A stretch of DNA of 36,489 nt from DASPKS01 sp035628035 (GTDB taxonomy: Bacteria; Bacteroidota; Rhodothermia; Rhodothermales; Rubricoccaceae), in NCBI GenBank assembly GCA_035628035.1, contig DASPKS010000116.1, positions 1-36,489 on the forward strand, in the 5' to 3' direction. Of this stretch, positions 1 to 7,317 are shown in pieces. How positions within the stretch are numbered: position 1 is the stretch's first letter; every line of letters starts with the position of its first letter. Under the pieces are notes generated by a model, which saw only the letters and a program-made list of their open reading frames with translations, did no database searches and was not told the DNA's origin. The position numbers were made by a program, and so were the translations under genes.

Positions 1-1137
1 GTCCTCGTCGTCGGCGGCGGCGTGATCGGACTCGGCGTGGCTTGGCGGCTGGCGCAGCGGGGGCGACGCGTCGTGGTGTTCGAGCGGGGGGAGGCCGGGC
101 ACGGGGCCACGTGGGCGGCGGCGGGGATGCTCTCCCCAACCTCCGAGCTGAAGTTCGAGGAAGCAGACCTCTACCGCCTCGGCCGCGAGAGCCTCCGCCG
201 CTGGCCCGACTTCGCCCGCGAGCTCGAAGCGGCCTCCGGGCAGGCGGTGGGGTACCGCAGCGAAGGCACGCTCATCGTCGCCGACGACCGCGACAGCGCC
301 GAGGCCCTCCGCCGCCTCTTTTCGTTTCAGCGGGAGCACGGGGCGCCGGCCGAGTGGCTCACGCCCGACGTGGCGCTCGACCGCGAGCCCTTCCTCTCGC
401 CGCGCCTGACCGCCGCCGTCTTCTCACCGGAGGACCATCAGGTCGACAACCGCGCCGTCGTCAGGGCGCTCGCGCACGCACTCAGGCGCGCAGGCGGGGA
501 CCTCCGGGAGCACACCCCCGTCCGCGCCGTCGTCCCCGATGAAGCCGCGCCGGCGGCCATCCTCGACGACGGCTCGCGGGTAACGGGGAAGGTGGTTGTG
601 CTGGCGGCGGGCGCATGGAGCCGGCACGTCGACGGGCTGGAGAACCACGCGCCGCCGGTGCGGCCGGTGAAAGGTCAGGCGCTCGCCCTCCGGATCGCGG
701 CACCGTTCGCGCTCCGCCACGTCGTCCGGGGGCCCGACGCCTACCTCGTCCCGAAGGCCGACGGCCGGCTCGTCGTAGGGGCCACGATCGAGGAGGTCGG
801 GTTCGACGCGCGCGTCACCGGTGGGGGCGTCTACCGCCTCCTCGAAGGGGCTGTCGCCGTCGTACCGGGGGTGGAGGAGCTGGAGCTGGAAGGGGTCTGG
901 GCAGGGCTCCGGCCGGCCAGCCGCGACCACGCACCGATCATGGGGGCGGCGGCCCTCCCCGGCATGGTTTACGCGACGGGCCACTACCGGCACGGGCTTC
1001 TTCTGGCGCCCGTCACCGCCGACGAGGTGGCGGCGGAGGTCACGGCGATGCGGGCCGAGGAAAGCGGAGCCGCTCGGGGAGAAACCTCGTCGTGGCTGGC
1101 TCCGTTCTCGCCGCGCCGCTTTACGACCGACCCATGA
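1..1137 (+). CDS. thiO: Glycine oxidase ThiO, 5' partial
   Basis: FAD-dependent glycine oxidase, which supplies dehydroglycine for thiazole formation in aerobic thiamine synthesis. The reading frame is open from base 1, and the first residues (VLVVGGGVIGLG) are already the dinucleotide-binding GxGxxG strand. The true start therefore lies just upstream of the window, and the GTG at 22 is internal. The N-terminal pattern continues with an acidic strand end (VVVFERG) and the substrate-side motif AAAGMLSP. Near the C-terminus, GHYRHGLLLAP is the typical flavin-contacting segment of DAO/ThiO proteins. The TGA stop overlaps the thiS ATG (ATGA at 1134-1137), implying translational coupling. The thiS/thiG/thiD context separates ThiO from other D-amino acid oxidase relatives. 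Confidence 0.93.
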   Translation, partial: VLVVGGGVIGLGVAWRLAQRGRRVVVFERGEAGHGATWAAAGMLSPTSELKFEEADLYRLGRESLRRWPDFARELEAASGQAVGYRSEGTLIVADDRDSAEALRRLFSFQREHGAPAEWLTPDVALDREPFLSPRLTAAVFSPEDHQVDNRAVVRALAHALRRAGGDLREHTPVRAVVPDEAAPAAILDDGSRVTGKVVVLAAGAWSRHVDGLENHAPPVRPVKGQALALRIAAPFALRHVVRGPDAYLVPKADGRLVVGATIEEVGFDARVTGGGVYRLLEGAVAVVPGVEELELEGVWAGLRPASRDHAPIMGAAALPGMVYATGHYRHGLLLAPVTADEVAAEVTAMRAEESGAARGETSSWLAPFSPRRFTTDP

Positions 1138-1364
1138 ACGAGACCGCCACGCAGGAGATCGCCATCGAGGTGAATGGGCAGCCGCGCACGGTGCCGGCCG
1201 GGCTCACGCTCGACACGCTGCTGCGCCACCTCGGCCGCGACCCCGGGGCGCCCGGAGTGGCCGTCGCCGTCGGCGACCGCGTCGTCCATCGCGAGGCGTG
1301 GCCGGCCACGCCCATCGAGGACGGCGCCCGCGTCGAGATCATCACGGCCTTCCAGGGCGGGTGA
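1134..1364 (+). CDS. thiS: Sulfur carrier protein ThiS
   Basis: A 76-residue ubiquitin-like (beta-grasp) protein that carries thiocarboxylate sulfur to ThiG. It ends in the diagnostic Gly-Gly after ITAFQ, the tail that is adenylated and thiolated. The start codon overlaps the thiO stop by four bases. ThiS needs an E1-like adenylyltransferase (ThiF or MoeB type). None is encoded in this window, so that enzyme must lie upstream or elsewhere. Length and tail are typical, and the identification is firm. The gene is followed by a heptanucleotide-repeat stretch instead of the usual direct overlap with thiG. Confidence 0.95.
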   Translation: MNETATQEIAIEVNGQPRTVPAGLTLDTLLRHLGRDPGAPGVAVAVGDRVVHREAWPATPIEDGARVEIITAFQGG

Positions 1365-1368
1365 GGCT

Positions 1369-1477
1369 GGAGGACAGAAGACGGATGGCAGGAGACGGCA
1401 AGCAGGAGGGGCGCGTGGAAGCCGAAGAGGTGCGCGGGGACGGGATGCCGTCCTCCATCCTCCATCCTCCGTCCTCC
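1369..1477. repeat. Inverted pair of heptanucleotide repeat arrays (locus A)
   Basis: Six consecutive 7-base units at 1369-1410 fit a loose RGNNRRC pattern (GGAGGAC is the first, AGAAGAC the second). After a 39-base spacer, four tighter units at 1450-1477 read GGAGGAY on the minus strand. The unit GGAGGAC occurs in both halves, so the halves form an inverted pair. The element fills the thiS-thiG gap and runs into the 5' end of thiG. A second copy of the same design lies at 23036-23102. The layout resembles the short tandemly repeated heptamers known from filamentous cyanobacteria, but it is not obviously the same sequence family. Confidence 0.7.
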
Positions 1478-2269
1478 GAGGACGCCTGGCACGTGGCCGG
1501 GCTCACGCTCCGGTCGCGCGTGCTCCTCGGCACGAGCCGCTACCCCAGCCTGCAGACGCTCCTCGACGCCCTCGACGCTTCGGGCGCCGAGCTCGTCACC
1601 GTCTCCATCCGCCGGGTCGCGCTCGGCGAGGCCGACGACCGCGAGAGCCTGCTGGGAGTGCTTCGCGCGCGCGGCCTCTACCTCCTGCCGAACACCGCCG
1701 GGTGCTTCACGGCGAAGGAGGCCGTGCTGACCGCGCAGCTCGCGCGCGAGGCGCTTCAGACGAACCTTGTCAAGCTCGAAGTGATCGGCGACGACGAGAC
1801 GCTCCACCCCGACGCCGTCCAGCTCCTCAAGGCGGCTGCCGAGCTCGTCGCCGACGGCTTCCAGGTCCTCGCCTACTGCGGCGACGACCCGGTCACGGCG
1901 CAGAAGCTGGCCGACCTCGGCTGCGCCGCCGTGATGCCGCTCGCCGCCCCCATCGGGAGCGGGCTCGGGCTCGTCAACCCCTATGCGCTCCGCCTCATCC
2001 GCGAGCTCCTCCCCGACACCCCGCTCGTCGTCGACGCCGGGATCGGGACGGCCTCCGACGCCGCCCGCGCGATGGAGCTGGGCTACGACGGCGTCCTCCT
2101 CAACACGGCCGTGGCCGGGGCCGAGCACCCTGCGCTGATGGCCGCCGCCATCCGCCACGGCGTGGAGGCGGGGCGGCTCGCGTACTGCGCCGGCCGCATC
2201 CCGCGCCGCCTTTACGCCCGCGCCTCCTCGCCCGAGGACGGGCTGATCGAGGTGGACCGGCGCCGGTAG
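1415..2269 (+). CDS. thiG: Thiazole synthase ThiG
   Basis: TIM-barrel enzyme that joins 1-deoxyxylulose 5-phosphate, dehydroglycine and ThiS thiocarboxylate into the thiazole phosphate ring. The conserved core starts at WHVAGLTLRSRVLLGTSRY. The Schiff-base lysine is K120 in TNLVKLEVIGDD (numbered from this start). Phosphate-binding loops follow, including PLAAPIGSGLGL and VVDAGIGTASDAA. The start is uncertain: GTG 1415 has AGGAGG five bases upstream, ATG 1445 gives a 274-residue protein nearer the usual length, and ATG 1385 is also in frame. Whichever is used, the first residues (MPSSILHPPSS) are encoded by the heptamer repeat and are not part of the usual ThiG fold. Confidence 0.92.
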   Translation: MEAEEVRGDGMPSSILHPPSSEDAWHVAGLTLRSRVLLGTSRYPSLQTLLDALDASGAELVTVSIRRVALGEADDRESLLGVLRARGLYLLPNTAGCFTAKEAVLTAQLAREALQTNLVKLEVIGDDETLHPDAVQLLKAAAELVADGFQVLAYCGDDPVTAQKLADLGCAAVMPLAAPIGSGLGLVNPYALRLIRELLPDTPLVVDAGIGTASDAARAMELGYDGVLLNTAVAGAEHPALMAAAIRHGVEAGRLAYCAGRIPRRLYARASSPEDGLIEVDRRR

Positions 2270-2273
2270 GACC

Positions 2274-2909
2274 GTGCTTCCACGCCTCCTGTTGATGGCC
2301 GACGGATTCGCCTCTGGCCGGGGAGAGCAGACCGCTCAGGAGGTGCAGGCCCGCGCGGCGGCGCTGGTGGGGGAGGGGGTCGAATGGGTGATGCTCCGCG
2401 ACCATGCGGCCTCCCCAGAGACGTTTGCTGCGGAGGCCCATCCCTTCGCAGCGCGTCTCCGCGCCATCCATCCCGACGTTCGTCTTGCCGTCAATACCCA
2501 CCTCGACGTCGCCTCCGCGTTCGGGGCCGACGGGCACGTCGGGGAACGTGGCCCGTCACCGGAGGTGGCCCGAGGCACGCTTAGGCCGGGCAGCCGGCTC
2601 GGCGTTTCCCTTCACGCGATGGGTGAAGTGTCGAAGGCCGTGGCAGCCGGCGCGGACTACCTCCTTTTCGCTCCGGTCTTCCCGACAGCGAGCAAGCCTG
2701 GACACCCCGGCACCGGCCTCGAAACGCTCGCCGACATCGTTGAAGCGGCGGGGACTTTGCCCGTCCTCGCCCTCGGCGGGATTACGCCGGACCGCGTGGC
2801 AAGCTGCCTTGACGCGGGCGCCCACGGGGTCGCCGTCCTCTCCGGCCTCTTGGACGCGCCCGACCCCCGCACCACCCTCGCTGCGTACCTCAACGCCCTT
2901 CTCCGGTGA
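2274..2909 (+). CDS. tenI: TenI-like thiazole tautomerase (ThiE superfamily)
   Basis: A 211-residue TIM-barrel protein of the ThiE/TenI superfamily, starting at GTG four bases after the thiG stop. True thiamine phosphate synthases use an RxK pair and two Mg-binding aspartates. Here the corresponding segments read LRDHAAS, VNTH and HVGERG, so the lysine and both acidic ligands appear to be missing. The histidine that TenI uses for thiazole aromatisation is present as H114 in GVSLHAMGEV. The loop LLFAPVFPTASKPG and the strand VLALGGITPD are TenI-like. The operon neighbours thiO, thiS, thiG and thiD match the Bacillus arrangement with tenI. I infer tautomerase instead of ThiE; automated annotation may say thiE. 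Confidence 0.8.
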   Translation: MLPRLLLMADGFASGRGEQTAQEVQARAAALVGEGVEWVMLRDHAASPETFAAEAHPFAARLRAIHPDVRLAVNTHLDVASAFGADGHVGERGPSPEVARGTLRPGSRLGVSLHAMGEVSKAVAAGADYLLFAPVFPTASKPGHPGTGLETLADIVEAAGTLPVLALGGITPDRVASCLDAGAHGVAVLSGLLDAPDPRTTLAAYLNALLR

Positions 2910-3733
2910 GCCCTCCTCCGATTCCCACCGCCCTCACCATCGCCGGCAGCGACTCCGGTGGCGGGGCGGGCATCCAGGCCGATCTCAAGGCGTTCCAGGC
3001 CAACGGCGTGTTCGGGATGAGCGTCCTCACCGCGATCACGGCGCAGAACACCCGCGCCGTCACGGCCGTCTGCGAGGTGCCCGCCGAGGTGATCGTGGCC
3101 CAGCTCGATGCGGTGGCCACCGACCTGCCCGTCGGAGCGGTCAAGACGGGGATGCTCTCCTCGGCCGCTATCATCGAGGTGGTGGCCGAGGGGCTCAGGC
3201 GGCACCGCCTCCGGCCGCTCGTGGTGGACCCTGTGATGGTCTCGAAGGGCGGGCACGCGCTCCTCCGCCCCGACGCCATCGCCGCCCTGCGCGAAAGGCT
3301 GTTGCCGCTGGCCGACCTCGTCACGCCGAACGCTCACGAGGCCGAGGCGCTGGCCGGCTTCCCCGTGCGCACGCTCGACGACGCCCGCCGCGCGGCCGCG
3401 GCGATCCGCTCGATGGGCCCCCGCGCCGTCCTCGTCAAGGGCGGCCATCTCGACAACGAGGCCGACGCGGTGGACGTGCTCGTGGAAGCGGACGGGGAGG
3501 TGCTGTACCGGGCGGAGCGGATCGCAACGGCAAACACCCATGGGACGGGCTGCACCTACGCCAGCGCCATCGCGGCGAACCTCGCGAAGGGGCACCCCCT
3601 CCGGGAGGCCGTGCGCCGGGCGAAGGGGTACCTCACCGAGGCCATCCGCCACGCCCTCCCGCTCGGTGGCGGGCATGGACCCACGCACCACTTCTGGTTC
3701 CTAGACGGAGAAGAGGGCACGCCCGGCGGCTGA
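2906..3733 (+). CDS. thiD: Hydroxymethylpyrimidine (phosphate) kinase ThiD
   Basis: A 275-residue ribokinase-fold enzyme that phosphorylates HMP and HMP-P for coupling with the thiazole. Diagnostic segments are GSDSGGGAGIQAD near the N-terminus, VVDPVMVSKGG, TPNAHEAEALAG, VLVKGG and the C-terminal anion-hole motif NTHGTGCTYASAIAANL. The GTG start overlaps the stop of the tenI-like gene by four bases (GTGA). It is the last gene of the thiamine operon. No terminator hairpin is visible between its stop and the tRNA promoter that follows. ThiE itself is not in this window. Confidence 0.95.
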   Translation: MSPPPIPTALTIAGSDSGGGAGIQADLKAFQANGVFGMSVLTAITAQNTRAVTAVCEVPAEVIVAQLDAVATDLPVGAVKTGMLSSAAIIEVVAEGLRRHRLRPLVVDPVMVSKGGHALLRPDAIAALRERLLPLADLVTPNAHEAEALAGFPVRTLDDARRAAAAIRSMGPRAVLVKGGHLDNEADAVDVLVEADGEVLYRAERIATANTHGTGCTYASAIAANLAKGHPLREAVRRAKGYLTEAIRHALPLGGGHGPTHHFWFLDGEEGTPGG

Positions 3734-3745
3734 CAGGTTCTTCAC

Positions 3746-3777
3746 TTGGCCGCAGGGAGCCCGTTCGGCTATCTTGG
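3746..3777 (+). promoter_or_regulatory. Putative Bacteroidota-type promoter of tRNA-Arg
   Basis: A TTG at 3746-3748 is followed after 21 bases by TATCTTGG at 3770-3777. This fits the Bacteroidota -33/-7 pattern (TTTG about 19-21 bases before TAnnTTTG) at seven of eight -7 positions. The tRNA begins 35 bases downstream of the -7 element. This is a pattern match only. Confidence 0.5.
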
Positions 3778-3811
3778 CGGCCCTTCGCACGGCCCGCACG
3801 CCGTCGTGAAC

Positions 3812-3885
<74 letters not shown>

Positions 3886-3889
3886 CGAA

Positions 3890-3924
3890 AGAGGCCCCGG
3901 GCACTACGCTCGGGGCCTCTTTTT
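3890..3924 (+). terminator. Rho-independent terminator after tRNA-Arg
   Basis: A perfect 10-bp stem, AGAGGCCCCG (3890-3899) with CGGGGCCTCT (3911-3920), has an 11-base loop and runs into a T tract on the plus strand. On the minus strand the stem is followed by TTTCG, so it may also stop transcription of the convergent His-rich outer-membrane protein gene that ends at 3930. Confidence 0.9.
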
Positions 3925-3929
3925 GTTGG

Positions 3930-5531
3930 TCAGTGGTGAGCGTGTGCGCCCTCGTGGGCCATCCTCCCGGGCGCGAGCCGGAGGAACACCTGGAGCGAGA
4001 CGGGGAACTCGCCATAGAGCGACCGGAGCGCTTCCGGAACGGCGTAGACCGAGCCCTGCCCCCCCAGCATCACCGACACCCCGCGCAGCGCTGCCAGCTC
4101 GCGGGCGGTGCCGAGGGTGAGGGAGAGGACGTCGAACCGCTCCTCCTCGTACGCATGGGGGTCGAGCGCGAGCTCGGCCGCCGACTTCTGGGCGAACTCG
4201 GCCCGGCTATAGACCGCCTGAGGACCAAGGCGAAGGGCGGCCTCTCCCAGCAGGGCGTGCTGTGCGCCGGTGTGGTGGTGGTCGCCGGGGTCGGGGCTCG
4301 GGCCATGGTCGTTCAGCCCCCACACGAGCGCCGCCGAGAAGTCCCCGCCCCTCGCTACCGGAGCACTGTAGAGCGCCGACGCCGTCGTCCGCCACACATC
4401 CACGCCCGGCTCCACCGCCTCCGGCTCGCGGAGGAACCCGCGCGAGACCTGCAGCGCCCACCGGGGCGAGGGGTTGACCGAGAGCCGGGCGCTGTAGGAG
4501 TCGAATCGCGGGCGGTCGAACCCGTAGCGTTCTTCGTTCGGCTCCCGCCCTGTGAAAACCGAAGCGTCGAGCTTGAAGGGTCCTGTGGCAAGGCCAAGTG
4601 TGACGACGCCGAAAACGATGTGCGTGGCATCCTGCCAGTGGTGGCCGAGCGGGGAGTCGGGGCTGAACCGCGCGCTCGGGCGGTGCATGAAGGCCACGGG
4701 CCCGAGGGCCGGCTCGCCCGGGTAGGCGAGGTACGCGAAGGCACTCGCCGCGCGTCCGAGGCGGTGGGCATAGGCGACGGACAGCTCCGAGAAGAAGTCG
4801 TGCGGGTGCTGGCGGTCCACGAGCGCCTCGCCTTCGAACGTCTCGCCCGTCTGGAACAGGAGCGGGTAGCCGTCGCCGCCCTCGATAAGCGGGTCGAGCG
4901 AGACCATCGCGCGGGCCGTAAGCTGCCCGGCACCAACGGGCCGCTGGGCCATCCCCATCGCCCAGTTCGGCGCGCCGAAGCCCGAGGCGCCGCGCGAGCC
5001 GGAGCCGAAGGCGTCGCTGGCCGTGAAGCGGGGGAAGACGGCGCCGTGGAGCATGAGGTGCCAGCCGCCCGCCGCGCCGTGTGCGGCCTCCATCGGGGCG
5101 GCGTCCGGTAGCCAGGCCGTGCCGGAGCCGTCGCGCGTCATCGGCGCGCCGGGGAGGAACGCACTCGACATTCCGGTGCTGGCTGCGCCGCCCTCTGTGC
5201 CGTGCTCGTGCGAACTGCCGGTCGCGGCGCCGTGCGTGGCGTTGGGATGGCCCGCAGCGGCGTGCTCGTGAGAAGTAGCGGGGGCCTCTCCATGCGCGCC
5301 GTGGTCATGGGAGGTGGTAGGCCCCACATCCATGAACCACTCCGGGGGGATGCGGTCGCTCTCAGCGGCGCGAAGGCCATCGTGAGGATGCGGCGCATCG
5401 TGCCCATGCGCAGGGGCCGCCGTCGTGTCGCGGTGCGCGTGGGAGTGGGTATGCCCCTCGTGCCCCTGCGCGGTGGCAGTGGGGACGAGGACGAGCAGGG
5501 CCAGCAGAGGCCCGACGAGGAGGGGGCGCAT
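3930..5531 (-). CDS. Histidine-rich outer-membrane protein, probably metal-linked
   Basis: A 533-residue protein with a signal peptide (cleavage likely near LVPTATA/QG). A low-complexity region to about residue 120 is loaded with His-containing clusters such as GHEGHTHSHAHRD and TSHDHGAHGE, and the C-terminus ends AHEGAHAHH. The rest (about 150-530) alternates short amphipathic strands. Conserved-looking blocks include HPHDFFSELSVAYAHRLG, PVAFMHRPSARF and LGHHWQDATHIVFG, consistent with an outer-membrane beta-barrel. I recall similar barrels as conserved hypotheticals near copper genes, but I cannot name the family. It lies 107 bases downstream of the Cys-rich protein gene and is the last gene of the sigma-factor operon. 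Binding of Cu, Zn, Ni or Co is an inference from His content and context. Confidence 0.75.
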   Translation of the reverse strand: MRPLLVGPLLALLVLVPTATAQGHEGHTHSHAHRDTTAAPAHGHDAPHPHDGLRAAESDRIPPEWFMDVGPTTSHDHGAHGEAPATSHEHAAAGHPNATHGAATGSSHEHGTEGGAASTGMSSAFLPGAPMTRDGSGTAWLPDAAPMEAAHGAAGGWHLMLHGAVFPRFTASDAFGSGSRGASGFGAPNWAMGMAQRPVGAGQLTARAMVSLDPLIEGGDGYPLLFQTGETFEGEALVDRQHPHDFFSELSVAYAHRLGRAASAFAYLAYPGEPALGPVAFMHRPSARFSPDSPLGHHWQDATHIVFGVVTLGLATGPFKLDASVFTGREPNEERYGFDRPRFDSYSARLSVNPSPRWALQVSRGFLREPEAVEPGVDVWRTTASALYSAPVARGGDFSAALVWGLNDHGPSPDPGDHHHTGAQHALLGEAALRLGPQAVYSRAEFAQKSAAELALDPHAYEEERFDVLSLTLGTARELAALRGVSVMLGGQGSVYAVPEALRSLYGEFPVSLQVFLRLAPGRMAHEGAHAHH

Positions 5532-5610
5532 GGGGTTGTTCTCGGACGGTGGGGCAGACCGGGGGCAGGCCCCCAGATGGTTTCCTGACAGACCCTATCG
5601 AGTGCTGGGC

Positions 5611-5630
5611 GACCGCGCCGTCGCGCGGTC
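5611..5630. other. Intercistronic perfect hairpin
   Basis: An 8-bp perfect stem with a 4-base loop (GACCGCGC/GCGCGGTC) sits between the Cys-rich protein stop and the His-rich outer-membrane protein start on the minus strand. It has no T tract. It could be a processing or stability element, or an attenuating terminator of weak type, between the two minus-strand genes. Confidence 0.35.
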
Positions 5631-5638
5631 GGGGCACA

Positions 5639-6097
5639 TTAGGTCAGGAAGCGTCCGAGAAGGAGGTAGCGGGCAACGGAGGTCGCTGGGGGACCCGCCC
5701 GGTCCTGTGCGAACGAGGGGGCCGCGATTACTGGGAAGGCAAAGGCCGCCATGCTGCTCGATGCCCCGGTAAGCGACGGCGCGGGCGGGGCAGGCCCGCG
5801 CAGGGGCACGCGGCGTCCCAGCGGCTCGCAGCACCCGCAGCAGGAGGGCCCCTCTGACGGCGGTGGCTGCGCAACGGCGATCCCCTGGAGGGGCACGGGC
5901 ACGGGCGCGTCTACCTCTGCCGCGGGGGCGGTTTCCTCCGTGCGGGGTGCCTCGTGCCCGCCGCAAGCCCGGGCAGGGGCGGCGCCCGCGCTCAGCGCGA
6001 GGCCTAGCGCGGCCAAAAGGGCGAGGAGGGAAGCGCGGGGGGGCACGCGGAGCAAACGGCGCAGGCTGCGGGCGGTTTCGGCGTCGTGGTGGGGCAC
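5639..6097 (-). CDS. Small exported Cys/His protein, unknown function
   Basis: A 152-residue protein starting at GTG, seven bases after the DUF4396 stop. After a basic N-terminus comes a hydrophobic segment, about residues 23-41 (SLLALLAALGLALSAGAAP), followed by ARACGGHE. It is either a signal peptide or a membrane anchor. A Pro/Ala-rich stretch leads to a Cys cluster SCCGCCEP near residues 85-91, a plausible metal site. The remainder is low complexity, with no further recognisable domain. I do not recognise the family. Its place between the DUF4396 protein and the His-rich outer-membrane protein suggests a periplasmic metal-handling role, by inference only. Confidence 0.6.
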   Translation of the reverse strand: MPHHDAETARSLRRLLRVPPRASLLALLAALGLALSAGAAPARACGGHEAPRTEETAPAAEVDAPVPVPLQGIAVAQPPPSEGPSCCGCCEPLGRRVPLRGPAPPAPSLTGASSSMAAFAFPVIAAPSFAQDRAGPPATSVARYLLLGRFLT

Positions 6098-6104
6098 CCG
6101 CGAA

Positions 6105-6581
6105 CTAATGGTGATGGCGGACGCCCCGCCGGATGAGCCAGAGGTTCACCGGGAACGCCGCGACGAACCCCGCCGCGAGCCCGGCCGCCATCCCGAGCCA
6201 CAGCACCGGGCTGGTGAGGTGGGCCTCCATCACCCCCGGTGTCTGCGTGATCACGAGGACATCGACCGCCTCCATCACGGCAATGGAGAGCCCCTCGGCC
6301 ACGAGCACCTGCTTCATCGCGCGCCGCCACGCGAACCCAGCGCGGCGCAGGGGGACCACCCCGAGCGCGAACCCGAAGACGAACCCCAGCGTGACGGTGA
6401 GCGCGATGCTGGCCGCGTCCGAGAGGCCGAGCGCCGTCGCCACCACCATCCCGACGACCTCGCCCGTGCCGCACCCGAGGAGGCAGTGCAGCGTGGCACT
6501 CAGCGCGAGGCGCCAGGGGACAGGCGCCTGCGGCGCGGCGGGGGATGCATGGGCATGGTGATGGGCGTGGGTGGTATCCAT
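6105..6581 (-). CDS. DUF4396 integral membrane protein
   Basis: A 158-residue protein with a His-rich N-terminus (MDTTHAHHHAHAS), four predicted membrane helices and a terminal HHH. The core matches my memory of DUF4396: a WRxALxATLHCLxGC opening, the helix GEVVGMVVATALGL, a basic loop PLRRAGFAWRRAMKQ, then AVMEAVD and PVNLWLIRRG. The start ATG at 6579-6581 excludes an upstream in-frame extension that would overlap the sigma-factor gene. It begins 20 bases after the sigma-factor stop and ends seven bases before the next gene, so it is clearly co-transcribed. The family function is not established to my knowledge. The His clusters and the Cys pair in TLHCLLGC suggest metal transport or sensing. 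Confidence 0.85.
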   Translation of the reverse strand: MDTTHAHHHAHASPAAPQAPVPWRLALSATLHCLLGCGTGEVVGMVVATALGLSDAASIALTVTLGFVFGFALGVVPLRRAGFAWRRAMKQVLVAEGLSIAVMEAVDVLVITQTPGVMEAHLTSPVLWLGMAAGLAAGFVAAFPVNLWLIRRGVRHHH

Positions 6582-6601
6582 AGCGAAAGGGGAGGGAGCG
6601 A

Positions 6602-7132
6602 TTAGGCGGACGCGCGGCACGAGCAGTCGAGGCATCCGTGGGCCGCGCACGTCCGGCACGTCGCCTCCAGCCGGTCGCGGAGGGCGCGGCGGGCCCGATG
6701 CCGGCGCACCTTCAGCGCGTTCCGCGTCAGCCCGAGCCGCTCGGCCGTCTGCTCCGCCGGCTCCTCGGCGAGGTCGGCCTCGATGACGGCCCGCTGGCCC
6801 GGCTCCAGCGCCGGGACGAGCGCCCCGAGGCACGCACAGAGCACGGCGGCGTCCTCTTCGGGCAGGGCGGCGTCGGCCTCCGCGGCGTACGCCGCCAGCG
6901 CGCGCTGGGCTGTCCCCTCTCGGCGGTGTCGGTCGCGGACGGCGTTGTTGAGGACGGTGTAGAACCACGGGACGAGGTGGTCGTCGTCGTGGAGTTGAGG
7001 AGCCGCGCGGAGCGCCTTCAGCAGCGCCTCGTGGAGGACGTCCTCCGCCTCGTCGGCGTCGGGGAGCCGGCGCCGGAGGTAGTCGAGGAGGGCGGCGCGG
7101 GCGGGGAGGAGGCCGGGGTCGAACGTGGGCAT
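6602..7132 (-). CDS. ECF sigma factor with Cys-rich C-terminal tail (CorE-like)
   Basis: A 176-residue sigma-70 family ECF factor. Region 2 spans about residues 12-75 (DEAEDVLHEALLKALR, then VPWFYTVLNNAVRDRHRR). Region 4 spans about 105-158, with the helix-turn-helix QTAERLGLTRNALKVRRHRARRAL. After region 4 comes a short tail CRTCAAHGCLDCSC, a C-x2-C-x4-C-x2-C-x-C arrangement near the C-terminus. Myxococcus CorE-type sigma factors use such a Cys-rich tail as an intrinsic metal sensor instead of an anti-sigma factor, and no anti-sigma gene is present here either. It is the first gene of a minus-strand set with DUF4396, a Cys protein and a His-rich outer-membrane protein, its likely regulon. 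Confidence 0.88.
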   Translation of the reverse strand: MPTFDPGLLPARAALLDYLRRRLPDADEAEDVLHEALLKALRAAPQLHDDDHLVPWFYTVLNNAVRDRHRREGTAQRALAAYAAEADAALPEEDAAVLCACLGALVPALEPGQRAVIEADLAEEPAEQTAERLGLTRNALKVRRHRARRALRDRLEATCRTCAAHGCLDCSCRASA

Positions 7133-7150
7133 AGGGGGTAGCTTCTTCCC

Positions 7151-7180
7151 TACTCACGCACCACCCGCTCTCCGGTTACA
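7151..7180 (-). promoter_or_regulatory. Putative ECF-type promoter of the sigma-factor operon
   Basis: On the minus strand, TGTAACC (7180 to 7174) is followed after 15 bases by CGTGAGTA (7158 to 7151), about 20 bases before the sigma-factor ATG. A -35 box containing AAC and a -10 box beginning CGT at this spacing are typical of ECF promoters, so this is a candidate autoregulated promoter. The CGGTTAC at 7173-7179 is repeated inverted as GTAACCG at 7236-7242 toward ppdK, possibly an operator dyad. The rest of the divergent region (7133-7317) shows only a TATACT at 7275 with no convincing -35. Confidence 0.35.
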
Positions 7181-7317
7181 GCGGGCAGGGCGCGCGCAGC
7201 TAGGGGCGCCCGAAGGGGCTCCCAGCAGCCTGGTGGTAACCGCTCCCACCCTCGGCGCTCTCGGCGCGTGCGCGTATACTCCTCAGCCTTCGTCTTCCCA
7301 CTTCCAGACCGCTCCCG

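Noticed and set aside
1..1137. TPP riboswitch for the thiamine operon
   Set aside because: The operon's 5' end is outside the window and no THI-box-like sequence is visible here.
6582..7157. N-terminal extension of the DUF4396 frame upstream of ATG 6581
   Set aside because: It overlaps the sigma-factor gene and reads as Arg/Pro-rich nonsense; the His-rich ATG start fits the family.
7275..7280. TATACT as a -10 box for ppdK
   Set aside because: No -35 or -33 element at a suitable distance; kept only as a remark.
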